Positions 10,945 to 20,215 of a stretch of DNA of 64,000 bases are shown here, piece by piece. The translations under genes were made by a program, and so were the position numbers. Source of the stretch: Arsenophonus sp046530735. GTDB lineage: Bacteria > Pseudomonadota > Gammaproteobacteria > Enterobacterales > Enterobacteriaceae. The stretch lies in the NCBI GenBank assembly GCA_046530735.1, contig JBHEQV010000003.1:167602-231601 (forward strand), written 5' to 3'. Positions within the stretch are counted from its first letter, which is position 1; each line of letters opens with the position of its first letter. The notes under the pieces are model-generated. The model was not told where the DNA came from and made no database searches. It saw nothing but the letters and a program-made list of their open reading frames with translations.

Positions 10945-11688
10945 TAATAATTTATTCTTTGCCATTGTCTGTTAGTATCCGATGTATAACTATCTGGTGT
11001 GATCGATTAAGATCACATAAGAAACGTCAGTATTGTGGACTATATTGGTCTTGTAAAGACGGATAAAAATCATCGAGCATAATTCTCTATCTTATTTTCA
11101 TAGAAAATAAGATTGTAAAAGTTTTATTTTGCATTTTCGGAAGATATTTTACATCTACGTGTAAAATGACGACCAGACCCCCCCCCTTATCGTACCTTTT
11201 AAACGTTCTAAACTTCAGATTAAAAGATTGCCTTGCTTTATTTTACAAGAATTTACCCCTCCTCTCTGCCTCATTAAACAGAGATCATCAAGGGGCAGAT
11301 TTAGATACAACAAGGTTCAAGAATTCTCGTACGACTACTAATAGATCAACGAGAGAAAGAAAACCATTTTTCACAAGAAACGACCACGTTTTGTTTTATC
11401 AGACAACAAAGTCGTCTGCAAAAGATTAGAAATATGGCTGTAATCATCAATATGATCTCGCTTTTCCCTTTAGTAACGATAAAGTTCAGTTATCCAATAA
11501 CGATTAACTTAAAATAGACACAGACTCTTTTCTAGCCTAAAAACAGCTCTGATTTTAGGTATTGCAACTTCCTGACTATGGAGTCTTATTATTATGATAT
11601 TTTACCATCAATATATTCATCAGTAGCTATTTCATCATGAATAGACTGTGTGATAAGAATCTATATAATAATCCAAAACCAAACAATT
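10945..11688 (-). mobile_element. Degenerate, truncated IS481-family element
   Basis: On the minus strand this matches the N-terminal two thirds of the IS481 copy at 56.1-57.2 kb. Shared blocks include TGATyrATTAAGATCACATA near 11000, the KHKAFK-like block near 11190, and the left-end sequence (AATCCAAAACCAAACAATT near 11670-11690). The 3' third is missing. A nine-C run (11178-11186) and a fortuitous 87-codon plus-strand frame (11166-11429) lie inside it. It sits exactly at the junction between yhdP (mre region) and yibQ (envC region), which are far apart in E. coli. Confidence 0.78.
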
Positions 11689-11694
11689 AAGTAG

Positions 11695-12390
11695 TGTACT
11701 AACACCGGTACTAATTTAGTATCGCTAGGTAACTCAAATAATCTTTTTTGTAACACTTTAATAGTAGGAGGATAAGGGTAGTCAATAACAATAATACTGT
11801 TTTGCTTACAATCAAATAAAATAACATGACAAACTGTTTACGAATTTACGCTTCTGCTTTTGCATCATCTAAAAACTTTACTACGTAAAGTTAACAACAT
11901 AAAACTTTTACTTCTTCAGTAATCTTAATATTTACTATCATTACTTTATTGAGAGATAAAGATCATAATGGGAAAACACTTGCATAACATTTATCATCTA
12001 TTAAATTAGTTGTCATTCCACTACCTATATAATTATTTTATCTTTAGCATAAAATACTTACTTAATTGCAGAAACAATATTCTGCTATATTTCACTGGGA
12101 CTCATTCCAGGAATTAAGATATTTTTTTTCAGATCTTGATATGGATAATCATCTTCATCAGCATGTGAATTAAATTTTCTTATCCTTGTTAATAAGTTTT
12201 TTTTGGCTATTTTTCTACCTTAAGAAAAATCGAGTAAAATAGCAATAAAAATTCTCACTGGAAAAACTAATACTTGATTGTCTTCCGTTTTATAATAACC
12301 AATATCATCAATCACAATAGCTAATTTACCAGCAGTAACTTGTGTCTGATGGCAACCAATAATAGACCCATGATTATCAAAATAATCCAT
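11695..12390 (-). pseudogene. yibQ: yibQ divergent polysaccharide deacetylase pseudogene
   Basis: Read on the minus strand from the ATG at 12390: TAGKLAIVIDDIGYYKTEDNQVL, matching E. coli YibQ AGKLAIVIDDFGYRPHNENQVL. Next come HADEDDYPYQDLKKNILIPGMSPSEI (YibQ: LIHLPM...LRPEMSSDEI) and, near 11860, FLDDAKAEAxIRKQF (YibQ: FLDDSQNEADIRVQF). Stops and frameshifts are frequent. It lies immediately downstream of envC as in E. coli (envC-yibQ). The function of YibQ is not well known; this copy is dead. Confidence 0.82.
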
Positions 12391-12400
12391 TTTAGCACTG

Positions 12401-13690
12401 TTATCTCCTTAACCAAAGCTGCGGATTAACCGTTTTACCTTGACGACGGATCTCAAAATAAAGGGAGAAGCACTGCTGTCCACCACTACTACCCACTAAC
12501 GCAACAGACTGACCTGAGCGAACTTGTTGACCAACATTCACCAATGCACTCTGATTATAACCATATAAACTCATATCGCCCTGACCATGATCAATAACCA
12601 CCACCAAACCATAACCTCGTAGCCAATCAGCAAGTAAAACGCGGCCAGCAAAAATAGCTTTAACCTCTGTTCCTTCAGAGGAATTGATCACCATACCATT
12701 CCAGAGCAATTCATCGGAAATACTTTCACCGTAGTGATGAAGGATTTGTCCGTGAACAGGCCATAAAATCTGACCGACAGGATGACCTAAACCACCTGTA
12801 CGTTCCATCAAAGCTAACTCATCTTCGGTTGGAATATAAGTAGTTCCTTTTTGGTATGCTTGACTTTCTTTTTCTCGAATACGCGCTGCCTCTTTCACTT
12901 CCCTTTTCACCCTAACTTTTGATTCTCTTTCAGCTCTAGCAATTTTACTACGCAACAGTATTTTGTTACGTTTCATCGTTGCCAAACTTTTTTGATCGGC
13001 TTTTAAAGTTGATTCCAATGATAACAAGGTTTTTTTTCTAGCATCCTGTGCCGAATCTAGTGTTTTCTTTTTTTGATCTTGTTTAGCTAAGTTTTTTTTC
13101 TTTTTCAATTGCTTTTGTTGCTTCTGTTTTTTTTGTTCATCGAGTAAGCTGGTTGTTTGCTGCAATTTAATAATCGTTTGCTCTCTGGCAGCATTTAAAT
13201 AACTATAATAGGCTAGAATACGCTCTTCTCGTTGTTCTTGTTCACCTTTAAATAATAATTTAATCCTTTTTTGTTTACCTAATCGAAATACAGCATCAAG
13301 CTGTTTAGCTAGTAATAATTCATGGATCTGTTTTTGCTGTTGTAAACAGCTAATATTTTTATTTAACTTAGTAAGCTCTTTTTCTAACTGAGAAAGTTTT
13401 TCACGTATTTCATATAAGGCTTGTGCAGCAGCAGAAATATTTTTTTCTTGTTTTTTTAATTTTTCAATTAAATGATTTCTCTCAGCTTTCTTCTGCTTAA
13501 TACTTCTCTCTTTTTCTGTAATATTTAATAAAAGATCTTTTAGTTTTATTTTATTGTCACTAATAGGATTGGCAATCGTAATCAATGGCCAGATAAAAAA
13601 TAGCAAAATAAATAGTAACAACTTAACCACTACTCTCTTTAGTATAGCCAAAATGATTATGATTAAACCATATCGGCTAGTATTGTTCAT
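12401..13690 (-). CDS. envC: Murein hydrolase activator EnvC
   Basis: EnvC is recruited to the septum by FtsEX in the periplasm and activates the amidases AmiA and AmiB so daughter cells can separate. The 429-residue product has a hydrophobic N-terminal export segment (about residues 18-40), a long Lys/Gln-rich coiled coil (about 45-280), and a C-terminal LytM (M23-like) domain: GTEVKAIFAGRVLLADWLRGYGLVVVIDHGQGDMSLYGYNQSALV. As in E. coli, the LytM metal ligands are not conserved, consistent with an activator rather than a hydrolase. The coiled coil is unusually rich in lysine, typical of AT-biased genomes. It is normally the second gene of gpmM-envC-yibQ; gpmM is missing upstream. Confidence 0.95.
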   Translation of the reverse strand: MNNTSRYGLIIIILAILKRVVVKLLLFILLFFIWPLITIANPISDNKIKLKDLLLNITEKERSIKQKKAERNHLIEKLKKQEKNISAAAQALYEIREKLSQLEKELTKLNKNISCLQQQKQIHELLLAKQLDAVFRLGKQKRIKLLFKGEQEQREERILAYYSYLNAAREQTIIKLQQTTSLLDEQKKQKQQKQLKKKKNLAKQDQKKKTLDSAQDARKKTLLSLESTLKADQKSLATMKRNKILLRSKIARAERESKVRVKREVKEAARIREKESQAYQKGTTYIPTEDELALMERTGGLGHPVGQILWPVHGQILHHYGESISDELLWNGMVINSSEGTEVKAIFAGRVLLADWLRGYGLVVVIDHGQGDMSLYGYNQSALVNVGQQVRSGQSVALVGSSGGQQCFSLYFEIRRQGKTVNPQLWLRR

Positions 13691-13825
13691 ATTAGTTCAG
13701 CATCCTGAAACAATATCATTTAAAATTATTGACAATTACTACAATTAGTAAATATTTCTGCTTTTTCTTTAAAAGAATACTGAAGAAACTTAATTTCTTT
13801 ATTTATATAAATAATCATAAAATGA

Positions 13826-14879
13826 GGATATTTTAAAAGGTTTTTGATATAAATCTCTTATCTTATAAGAAGAATTTTTGCTATTAAAGGTTGCCATGAA
13901 AAGAAACAGTAATATAGATCAAAGAAACTCTTTCTTCACTTCCTCACAACATAAACCTGCATCTCATTCACTAGTTGACTCGATTATAATCGATCGGGTA
14001 ATGTTGATTCATGTATTAAAGCAACTATTCCATTTTATACTGTTCACGTTGTCATAATGAATATGTTTTGCTGGGAACCCAGTTCATTAGGGTTATAATA
14101 GCGATATCATTGCAAAATCCACAATTGCAGAAAAACATTTAATAATCTAATTAAGAGATCCTCTTGTGAAACTATATTACAAAGATAAATGATTTAACTA
14201 TTATTATGTATATTGAATAGCTTAACTTTACGAGGAGTTAACAAAACAAACAGGTATTAGTTTAAAAACAGCGTTTTATATGAGCATCGTTTCTTCCTTG
14301 CTTTAGCAGCGACAAGCAACTTAAATGTACTAAGTGCTATTTTGTTGAAGTCGATAAAATATTTTTATTAATTCTTTAAAGAAAAGTGTTATTCCTAACA
14401 TAGGAAAAGCAAAAAATATGAGAGATAAGGAGATAAAAGGAAAGAACAAATCTCGGTTTTAATCGCCAGAGATCGAAAAAGGTCATGTGAGCGATAAGAT
14501 TCTTAAAGAGTTTAATGTAGAGTGTTTAGTTATCCGTTTTTTTGAGTTTATCATAAATAAAGAGTCTATTCTTTGTCCGTAGGGATGTGGGCGAGGTAAA
14601 TGATACAAAGCTTTGCTAGCAAGCATGAAATTTTAGGACATCATCGCTAATAAGATTAAGTAATCAGAGATTTATTAATAAGGAATTCCATATTTAAAAT
14701 ATGAAGAATTATATTAACTGATTAAAGGCATGACTGAGTAGATTACACATATCATAAAGTCATTTTTATTTGCCGAATTATCTGGCATGGAGAAGATTAT
14801 TTGAAACTATAACAATTGAAATGTAGATGTGGCTAGAAACTGCTCTGTTAATAAAGCAACAACCTTTGCCAACATAACC
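13826..14879 (+). mobile_element. Degenerate IS1595-family element with 8-bp target duplication
   Basis: Broken transposase of the ISPna2-like IS1595 group. In plus-strand frames: HVVIMNMFCWEPSSL-like zinc-ribbon part near 14050, KDKWF-like near 14180, LALAATSNLNVLSAI near 14300, a VEID-like block near 14345, VLIARDRKRSCER near 14455, and the C-terminal LSGMEKII...NYNNxNVDV near 14780. The right end is TTTGCCAACATAACC and the left end GGATATTTTAAAAGGTTTTTG, which are imperfect inverted repeats. The flanks TAAAATGA (13818-13825) and TAAAATAA (14880-14887) match 7 of 8 bases, the duplication length usual for this family. It occupies the place where gpmM would be expected upstream of envC. Confidence 0.85.
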
Positions 14880-15095
14880 TAAAATAACCATATAATATTA
14901 TTTAATACTACTTTCATTTAGCTACTTTTAAGTAACATTAATTAACTAATAATACTGATAAATATCATCGGTATAAACCTTAATTCGCAAAAAAATCTGT
15001 TCATTTTTATACAAATTAACTGTAATTAAACAGCAATAATATATACTTTGCAACTTAAATCTATCTATTACTAACTACGGGAGTAATTATTCCAC

Positions 15096-15533
15096 ATGAT
15101 TCATGAAATCATGCAATTTGTTAGCCAACATCCAATACTTAGTCTGGCTTGGATAACTTTGTTTATTGCTGTAATTAACTCAATCTTTAAGAGCTTACTC
15201 TCCAAAATAAAAAGTATCACCCATACTCAAGCGATACAATTGATTAATAAAGAAGAAGCGATTACTATCGATTTACGTTCTCATGACGATTTTTGTAAAG
15301 GACACATTATTGATTCAATCAACCTGCCTTTATCAAAAATTAAAGGCAATAATATTATTAAATTCGAAAAAAATAAGCAAAAGCCAATTATTATTGTTTC
15401 AGAAAATGGCATGAAAGCATTTAAACCTGCTGAACAACTGCTGCAATATGGTTTTAAACGTGTTTTTATTCTAAAAGAAGGAATTAACGGCTGGTCTAGC
15501 AAAAATTTACCTCTAGTCCTCGGCAAAAAATAA
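15096..15533 (+). CDS. yibN: Rhodanese-like membrane protein YibN, without an active-site cysteine
   Basis: A 145-residue protein with an N-terminal membrane segment (about residues 14-31, ILSLAWITLFIAVINSIF) and a rhodanese domain facing the cytoplasm. Rhodanese features are INKEEAITIDLRSHDDFCKGHIIDS near residue 50 and VFILKEGINGWSSKNLPLV at the end. E. coli YibN has SGMQCQEPAN in the loop; here it is NGMKAFKPAEQ, so the only candidate catalytic Cys is absent and sulfur transfer is unlikely. Length and frame are otherwise intact. In E. coli the next gene is grxC; here secB follows after 72 bp and grxC is completely gone. The role may be structural, for example at the membrane near the Sec machinery, but that is inference. 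Confidence 0.9.
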   Translation: MIHEIMQFVSQHPILSLAWITLFIAVINSIFKSLLSKIKSITHTQAIQLINKEEAITIDLRSHDDFCKGHIIDSINLPLSKIKGNNIIKFEKNKQKPIIIVSENGMKAFKPAEQLLQYGFKRVFILKEGINGWSSKNLPLVLGKK

Positions 15534-15605
15534 TTCATCAGATATAACAGAAATTATATTTATATAATTCAATGTCATAAGGACCTTTAAAAGGTAATTA
15601 ATATT

Positions 15606-16073
15606 ATGTCAGAAAAAAGTCATGAAGAGATGGTATTCCAAATACAACGAATTTACACTAAAGATATTTCATTTGAGATACCAAGTGCACCTAATATTTT
15701 TCAGCAAGAGTGGCAACCAAAAGTTCAATTAGATTTGGATACATCGTCTAGTGAATTAGCTGAGCATGTTTATGAAGTTATCTTACGCGTCACTGTTACC
15801 GCTAGCATCCTTAATGAAATCGCTTTCCTGTGTGAAGTGCAACAATCCGGAATTTTCTTTATCGATGGTATCAAAAAAACTCAAATGGCTCATTGTTTAG
15901 GTGTTTACTGCCCAAATATTTTATTTCCATATGCGAGTGAATGCATTACTAATTTAGTTAATCGTGGAACTTTTCCTCAATTAAATTTAGCACCTGTTAA
16001 TTTTGATGCATTGTTTATGAACTATCTAAAACAACAGCATACTCCCAAAACTGAAAATTCGGAAACTCATTAG
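15606..16073 (+). CDS. secB: Protein-export chaperone SecB
   Basis: SecB is a tetrameric cytoplasmic chaperone that keeps preproteins unfolded and delivers them to SecA. The 155-residue product matches E. coli SecB in length and in IQRIYTKDISFE at the start, LRVTVTASI...FLCEVQQSGIF, the signature AHCLGVYCPNILFPYA, and RGTFPQLNLAPVNFDALF. A ribosome-binding site AAGG lies just upstream. The stop TAG overlaps TAGGA, which serves as the ribosome-binding site of gpsA 8 bp later, so the two genes are probably translationally coupled. Confidence 0.97.
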   Translation: MSEKSHEEMVFQIQRIYTKDISFEIPSAPNIFQQEWQPKVQLDLDTSSSELAEHVYEVILRVTVTASILNEIAFLCEVQQSGIFFIDGIKKTQMAHCLGVYCPNILFPYASECITNLVNRGTFPQLNLAPVNFDALFMNYLKQQHTPKTENSETH

Positions 16074-16081
16074 GAATCTTA

Positions 16082-17089
16082 ATGAAAACTGTTTCAATGA
16101 CAGTTATCGGTGCTGGTTCTTATGGTACCTCATTAGCTATTATACTTGCCCGTAACGGTCACCGCGTTTTGCTTTGGGGACATAGTCCTCAGCATATTAA
16201 AAAATTACAACAAGATCGGTGCAACCAAGAATTTTTACCTAACATTCTATTTCCAGATAATTTATTACCTGAAGCTTCCCTGAAGACAGCGATAACTGCA
16301 AGTCGTAATATATTGATTGTCGTACCAAGCCATGCATTTAATGAAGTTTTAAAAAATATCCAACCCTACTTAACGAAAAACTCACGCATTATTTGGGCAA
16401 CAAAAGGACTAGAACACGGTACTGGACGTCTCTTACAAGATATTGCTATCGAAACGCTTGGAGATAAAATTCCACTTGCTGTTATTTCTGGTCCAACCTT
16501 TGCTAAAGAACTGGCTTCCGGCTTACCGACTGCTATTGTAGTAGCTGCTACTAATACAGAATTTAGTGAAGAACTGCAGCAACTTTTCCATTACGGTAAA
16601 AGCTTTCGAGTTTATAAAAATCCAGATATGATCGGTGTTCAGTTAGGTGGAGCAATCAAAAACGTGATCGCGATTGGTGCAGGAATGTCCGATGGTATGG
16701 GATTTGGTGCCAATGCTCGCACAGCGTTGATCACCAGAGGATTAGCCGAAATTAGCCGGTTAGGCATCACTATGGGTGCCAAACCATCTACATTTATGGG
16801 AATGGCTGGTTTAGGGGATTTAGTTTTGACATGTACTGACAATCAATCGCGTAATCGTCGATTTGGTCTACTGATCGCCCAAGGTATAAAGATTGAAGAA
16901 GCAGAAAAACAGATTGGTCAGGTTATTGAAGGTTATTTAAATACTAAAGAAGTCCGTACATTAGCTCAACGTGTTGGTGTAGAAATGCCAATTACCGAGC
17001 AAATTTATCAAGTTCTATACGGTAATAAAAATGTACTCGAAGCGGCAGATACATTACTTAGCCGAAAAACCAAAGATGAAATTAAATAA
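16082..17089 (+). CDS. gpsA: Glycerol-3-phosphate dehydrogenase [NAD(P)+]
   Basis: GpsA reduces dihydroxyacetone phosphate to sn-glycerol 3-phosphate, the backbone of phospholipids. The 335-residue product shows the Rossmann motif GAGSYGTSLA at residues 10-19, the block AVISGPTFAKELA, the catalytic lysine region LGGAIKNVIAIGAGM and NARTALITRGLAE. Length is full. It starts 8 bp after secB. In the ancestral order cysE follows; here cysE is a pseudogene beginning about 35 bp downstream. Retention fits a cell that still makes its own phospholipids. Confidence 0.97.
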   Translation: MKTVSMTVIGAGSYGTSLAIILARNGHRVLLWGHSPQHIKKLQQDRCNQEFLPNILFPDNLLPEASLKTAITASRNILIVVPSHAFNEVLKNIQPYLTKNSRIIWATKGLEHGTGRLLQDIAIETLGDKIPLAVISGPTFAKELASGLPTAIVVAATNTEFSEELQQLFHYGKSFRVYKNPDMIGVQLGGAIKNVIAIGAGMSDGMGFGANARTALITRGLAEISRLGITMGAKPSTFMGMAGLGDLVLTCTDNQSRNRRFGLLIAQGIKIEEAEKQIGQVIEGYLNTKEVRTLAQRVGVEMPITEQIYQVLYGNKNVLEAADTLLSRKTKDEIK

Positions 17090-17123
17090 TATACATACTT
17101 CTTAATTATTAAAATTAATAGAA

Positions 17124-17925
17124 TATGAATGTCATGATAGAAATTTAAAGAAATTTAAATGATAATAAAGCAAGAATACTAAATCTTAGCTAATTGTTGA
17201 ACTAATATTAACTAGTTTTTATACAATATACTTCTTAAACATAATAATGTTGGTAATTCACTTAGATATATTCTAGTAAATAAGTTGAATATCCTCCACT
17301 ATCTCAGTAATTTCTGTTTACCAGCAGAACATAGAAGATACTTATAAAACATAAATAAATTATCTCTTATGCTACTCATGATCTTAAATTTATCATGCAA
17401 CATGATCTAATAGATGATAAATATTAAATCCTTTTATTGTATTTAAAAATCTTTCATGCTCTACAATATTATTGTATCAGCAACTAACTATAAAAAGTGG
17501 ATTGCAATAATTAACAACTTATCTGAAAAGTAAGGTATTTATCTATTTTGATGTTGATATATATATCCTGCAACAATATTGCTTAGTGTTGCTTAATCAC
17601 GCAACAGATTTTGTTATAGACGAAAAAACTGTAATTAAAAATAATGTTTCGATATTGCAATTAATCACCCTTTGTATAACCAGTAAAATTGGCGGGGAGA
17701 ATCCACTGCATTTAAAGTTCATATGGATGTAATGATCAAGGCAGAATCAAAATTTTTTGACAATACAGAAAAATTAGCAAGATTGCTAAAATCAGCGCTG
17801 AGTTCAGGTAGTGCTACACTCTCTACTTTTCCAGTGCTAATGGCAGGAGGAAAGATAGCAGAAACTCGTAAAACTGAAACATCAAAAAGAAAAACTTTCA
17901 TTGGATATAGATTAAAATTTTAGCA
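17124..17925 (+). pseudogene. cysE: cysE serine acetyltransferase pseudogene
   Basis: CysE makes O-acetylserine, the first committed step of cysteine synthesis. Directly behind gpsA, frames give SYATHDLKFIMQHDLIDDKY near 17360 (E. coli: SAACDIQAVRTRDPAVDKY), LLYLKIFHALQ near 17430 (LLYLKGFHALQ), LNHATDFVIDEKTVIKNNVS near 17590 (LDHATGIVVGETAVIENDVS), ILQLITL, and VMIKAESKFFDNTE near 17725 (VMIGAGAKILGNIE). The left-handed-helix repeat and active-site histidines are broken by stops and frameshifts. Nearly the full length is preserved, so loss is by point mutation. Unless another copy exists, cysteine must come from the host or a partner symbiont. Confidence 0.88.
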
Positions 17926-17987
17926 ACTCAATTTATGGTTTTTGTAAGAAAATATAACCATTTTATAAATTTATGATTAATAAAACT

Positions 17988-18935
17988 ACTCACTAAACAA
18001 TTCACATAGTTATTAGAAAATCTGCTGATAACGGTTACGTTACATTCTAATGTTTTGTTAATCTATTCTCCATTCTTAAATCAAAAGTTGTTTAATACTA
18101 GAATCAAGACTAAATATTCTTAGCCCATTTCAGTTTTCTAAATATATAGAAGAAGATTAAATAGCATTGAAAAGTTGTTTTCTTGAATTATAGTGTATTT
18201 AATAGCCTAACTATCATAAAAACTTATTTAATCTGATTGGTTATCTTGTTGACGTCTAGTGCACTGATGGAAAATCGTAGAATGTCAACCGTTATTCTCA
18301 TTCTTTCTTCAGCTTCTTCATCGCTTCAGGATACACTGAAAAACATTGCCAACAAAATATCAAAGATTTTGTTAGCGGCATCACGATTATCTACTAGCAA
18401 GACATCTTCCGTAGCTAAACTTTAATTTTCGGTGTTGAATGTCTTTTAGGAGTAAAGGAAGCATATGAGCCATTTTTCTATATCAAACAGCATTGATATT
18501 TCGTATCTGGAACATCTTTTCCATTATATTCAAAAATAATAACAGTGCTCCGTAAGAATTCCGAAAATATGGTTAAACTACGCGCTCTAATGGCATTAAG
18601 AAGTTTAACAAACTCGCTTCAACTTTCGATAATCATTTTCAACTGCAACTAGCTCTTTACGTCCATGCGCAGTACCAGCCGATTTTACTAGCAGAAAAGG
18701 CGATCAGTTTGCCTGACAGAACGATTATATCATCGGGTCAGAAATAAACATAATGGTATTGCTTAAATCACGCAAGCACCCATGATCTGTACTTTTTTGC
18801 CGAGAAGAGATACAATAGTTTCATAAAAATCATCGATAAAGATGATTCATTGGTATACAGATATTGGTAGTAACTCTTTGATGTTTTTATACGATTAAGA
18901 TAAAACAGGAGTTATACTTATTTTTGTATATGGGT
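17988..18935 (-). mobile_element. Degenerate IS256-family element, inverted and 5'-truncated
   Basis: Read on the minus strand: GRKELVAVENDY-like near 18665, LNAIRARSLTIFPEF near 18590, a KCxPEAMKKLKKE-like block near 18310, RLTFYDFPS near 18275 (family: LLTFYDFPAEHW), and the C-terminal LVxNNxxFKNGE near 18075. This is the middle and C-terminal part of an IS256 Mutator-type transposase with many lesions. It faces a second IS256 relic (18950-20215) and shares a 97-bp perfect inverted repeat with it (18754-18850 with 19367-19463). Confidence 0.8.
18754..18850. repeat. 97-bp perfect inverted repeat, left arm
   Basis: The reverse complement of this segment is identical over 97 bases to 19367-19463. 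Both arms lie at equivalent positions inside two oppositely oriented IS256 relics whose flanking sequence is clearly diverged. The spacer between arms is 516 bp. Confidence 0.95.
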
Positions 18936-18949
18936 TTTCAGAAAAAACT

Positions 18950-20215
18950 GATATATTCAGCTTATTAATTTTATATATCATCTCAATATTATTGGGATGA
19001 TATATATGAAAAATTTACTATAAGTATCTTCAAAAATCAGATATTACCTTTGATCCATTGTATAAATTCATCCATAATGATGTCAATGATCTGATAGGTG
19101 CCACCTATTGAGGTTAAGCTCGAAGCGCATACTGCAAGAAGCATACTCAACACCGCTTTGTTTATAGGGAGAGCCCATACCGTCGATCATAAACGGTTAT
19201 TTGCCTCAATGAATCATACAGATTGTTATGGCTATGTTGAGATTAAAGTGTTTAAAGGTTTAGGAGGATTGCATCGGCAACGGAATATACTTCTAAATCT
19301 CCTTGCTACAACTTATCTGAAGCGTATAAAAAGCGTTAAAGAGTTTCTATCATGCCTGTTATATCCATGAATCATCTTTATCGATGATTTTTATGAAACT
19401 ATTGTATCTCTTCTCGGCAAAAAAGTACAGATCATGGGTGCTTGCGTGATTTAAGCAATACCACTACGTTTCCTTCTTGGCTGAAGGCATATGCTGTTCT
19501 CTCAGGTAAGCTAATCGCCTTTCCCTCCTGATTTATTATTGACGGTACTGGATATGCCATAAGCAACGAGCTGAGTTCGAAGAGATTTATTAAAAGTTAG
19601 AAGAAAACTGTGGATAACTTTTTAATAGCTGATGAGCGAATAGTTTAACCGCATCTCCAATCTTACCATCAAAGATGGTGCCATTCATTTTTAGAATGCA
19701 ATAGCAAAGCATTCCTGAATATGCAGGATCAACGCTGTTGGGTATACAAAATAACTAATACTCTGGCATCATTCCACCAAAAGGAATGCATTAAAAGTTA
19801 AGGGTGAGCTTGCGGGAGATTTGGCTAATAGAGAGCTATAATGCCACTAATAAACTCCTTGATGTTTTATTGGTAATGAGCTTTAGAGAGTATCTCCTGC
19901 AGCGATTAAGAAATTGGAGAAAGATTAAGAAGAATGTCTGACATGCCATAGCTTCCCGTTAGCACACTTAGTGTCAATAAAAACGATAAATCTAATTTGA
20001 ATATCGGCTTTTGCTTAACAGTATGGGGTTATGAAGCTAATGCTCGGAAGCACTGTGATTCGAGAAAAAACTATTTGGTATTTAAGCTGCTACCATCTGC
20101 TCAGAAAATTGGAACTAGACTAAGTATATTTATCTTTGACTCTGTTGTTAAAAACATCCAATTTAAGGATGGAAAATAGATTTACAAATCATCAAGTACG
20201 AAGCCTTAGCAAGCT
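18950..20215 (+). mobile_element. Degenerate IS256-family element
   Basis: Plus-strand frames show DPLYKFIHNDVNDLIG near 19050, IEVKLEAHTARSI near 19100, GYVEIKVFKGLGG near 19240 (family: G-V-IKVPKVRD), YLKRIKSVKEFLS near 19335, KTINLI...SAFA near 19975 (family: TNPIESTFAT), and the C-terminal NIQFKDGK-stop near 20155. Almost full length but with many stops. A 33-nt near-palindrome (18973-19005, arms ATATATCATC/GATGATATAT) lies at its 5' end, next to the junction with the inverted copy. Confidence 0.82.
19367..19463. repeat. 97-bp perfect inverted repeat, right arm
   Basis: Partner of 18754-18850. Outside the 97 bases the two IS256 relics remain alignable but differ at many positions on both sides. 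Confidence 0.95.

Noticed and set aside
11166..11429. An 87-codon frame with a nine-C tract, resembling a phase-variable gene
   Set aside because: It lies antisense in an IS481 relic; no homologous protein features, and the C-run is not in a real gene.
17719..17923. Overlapping short frames on both strands near 17.7-17.9 kb
   Set aside because: The plus-strand frame is the end of the cysE pseudogene and the minus-strand frame is its shadow.
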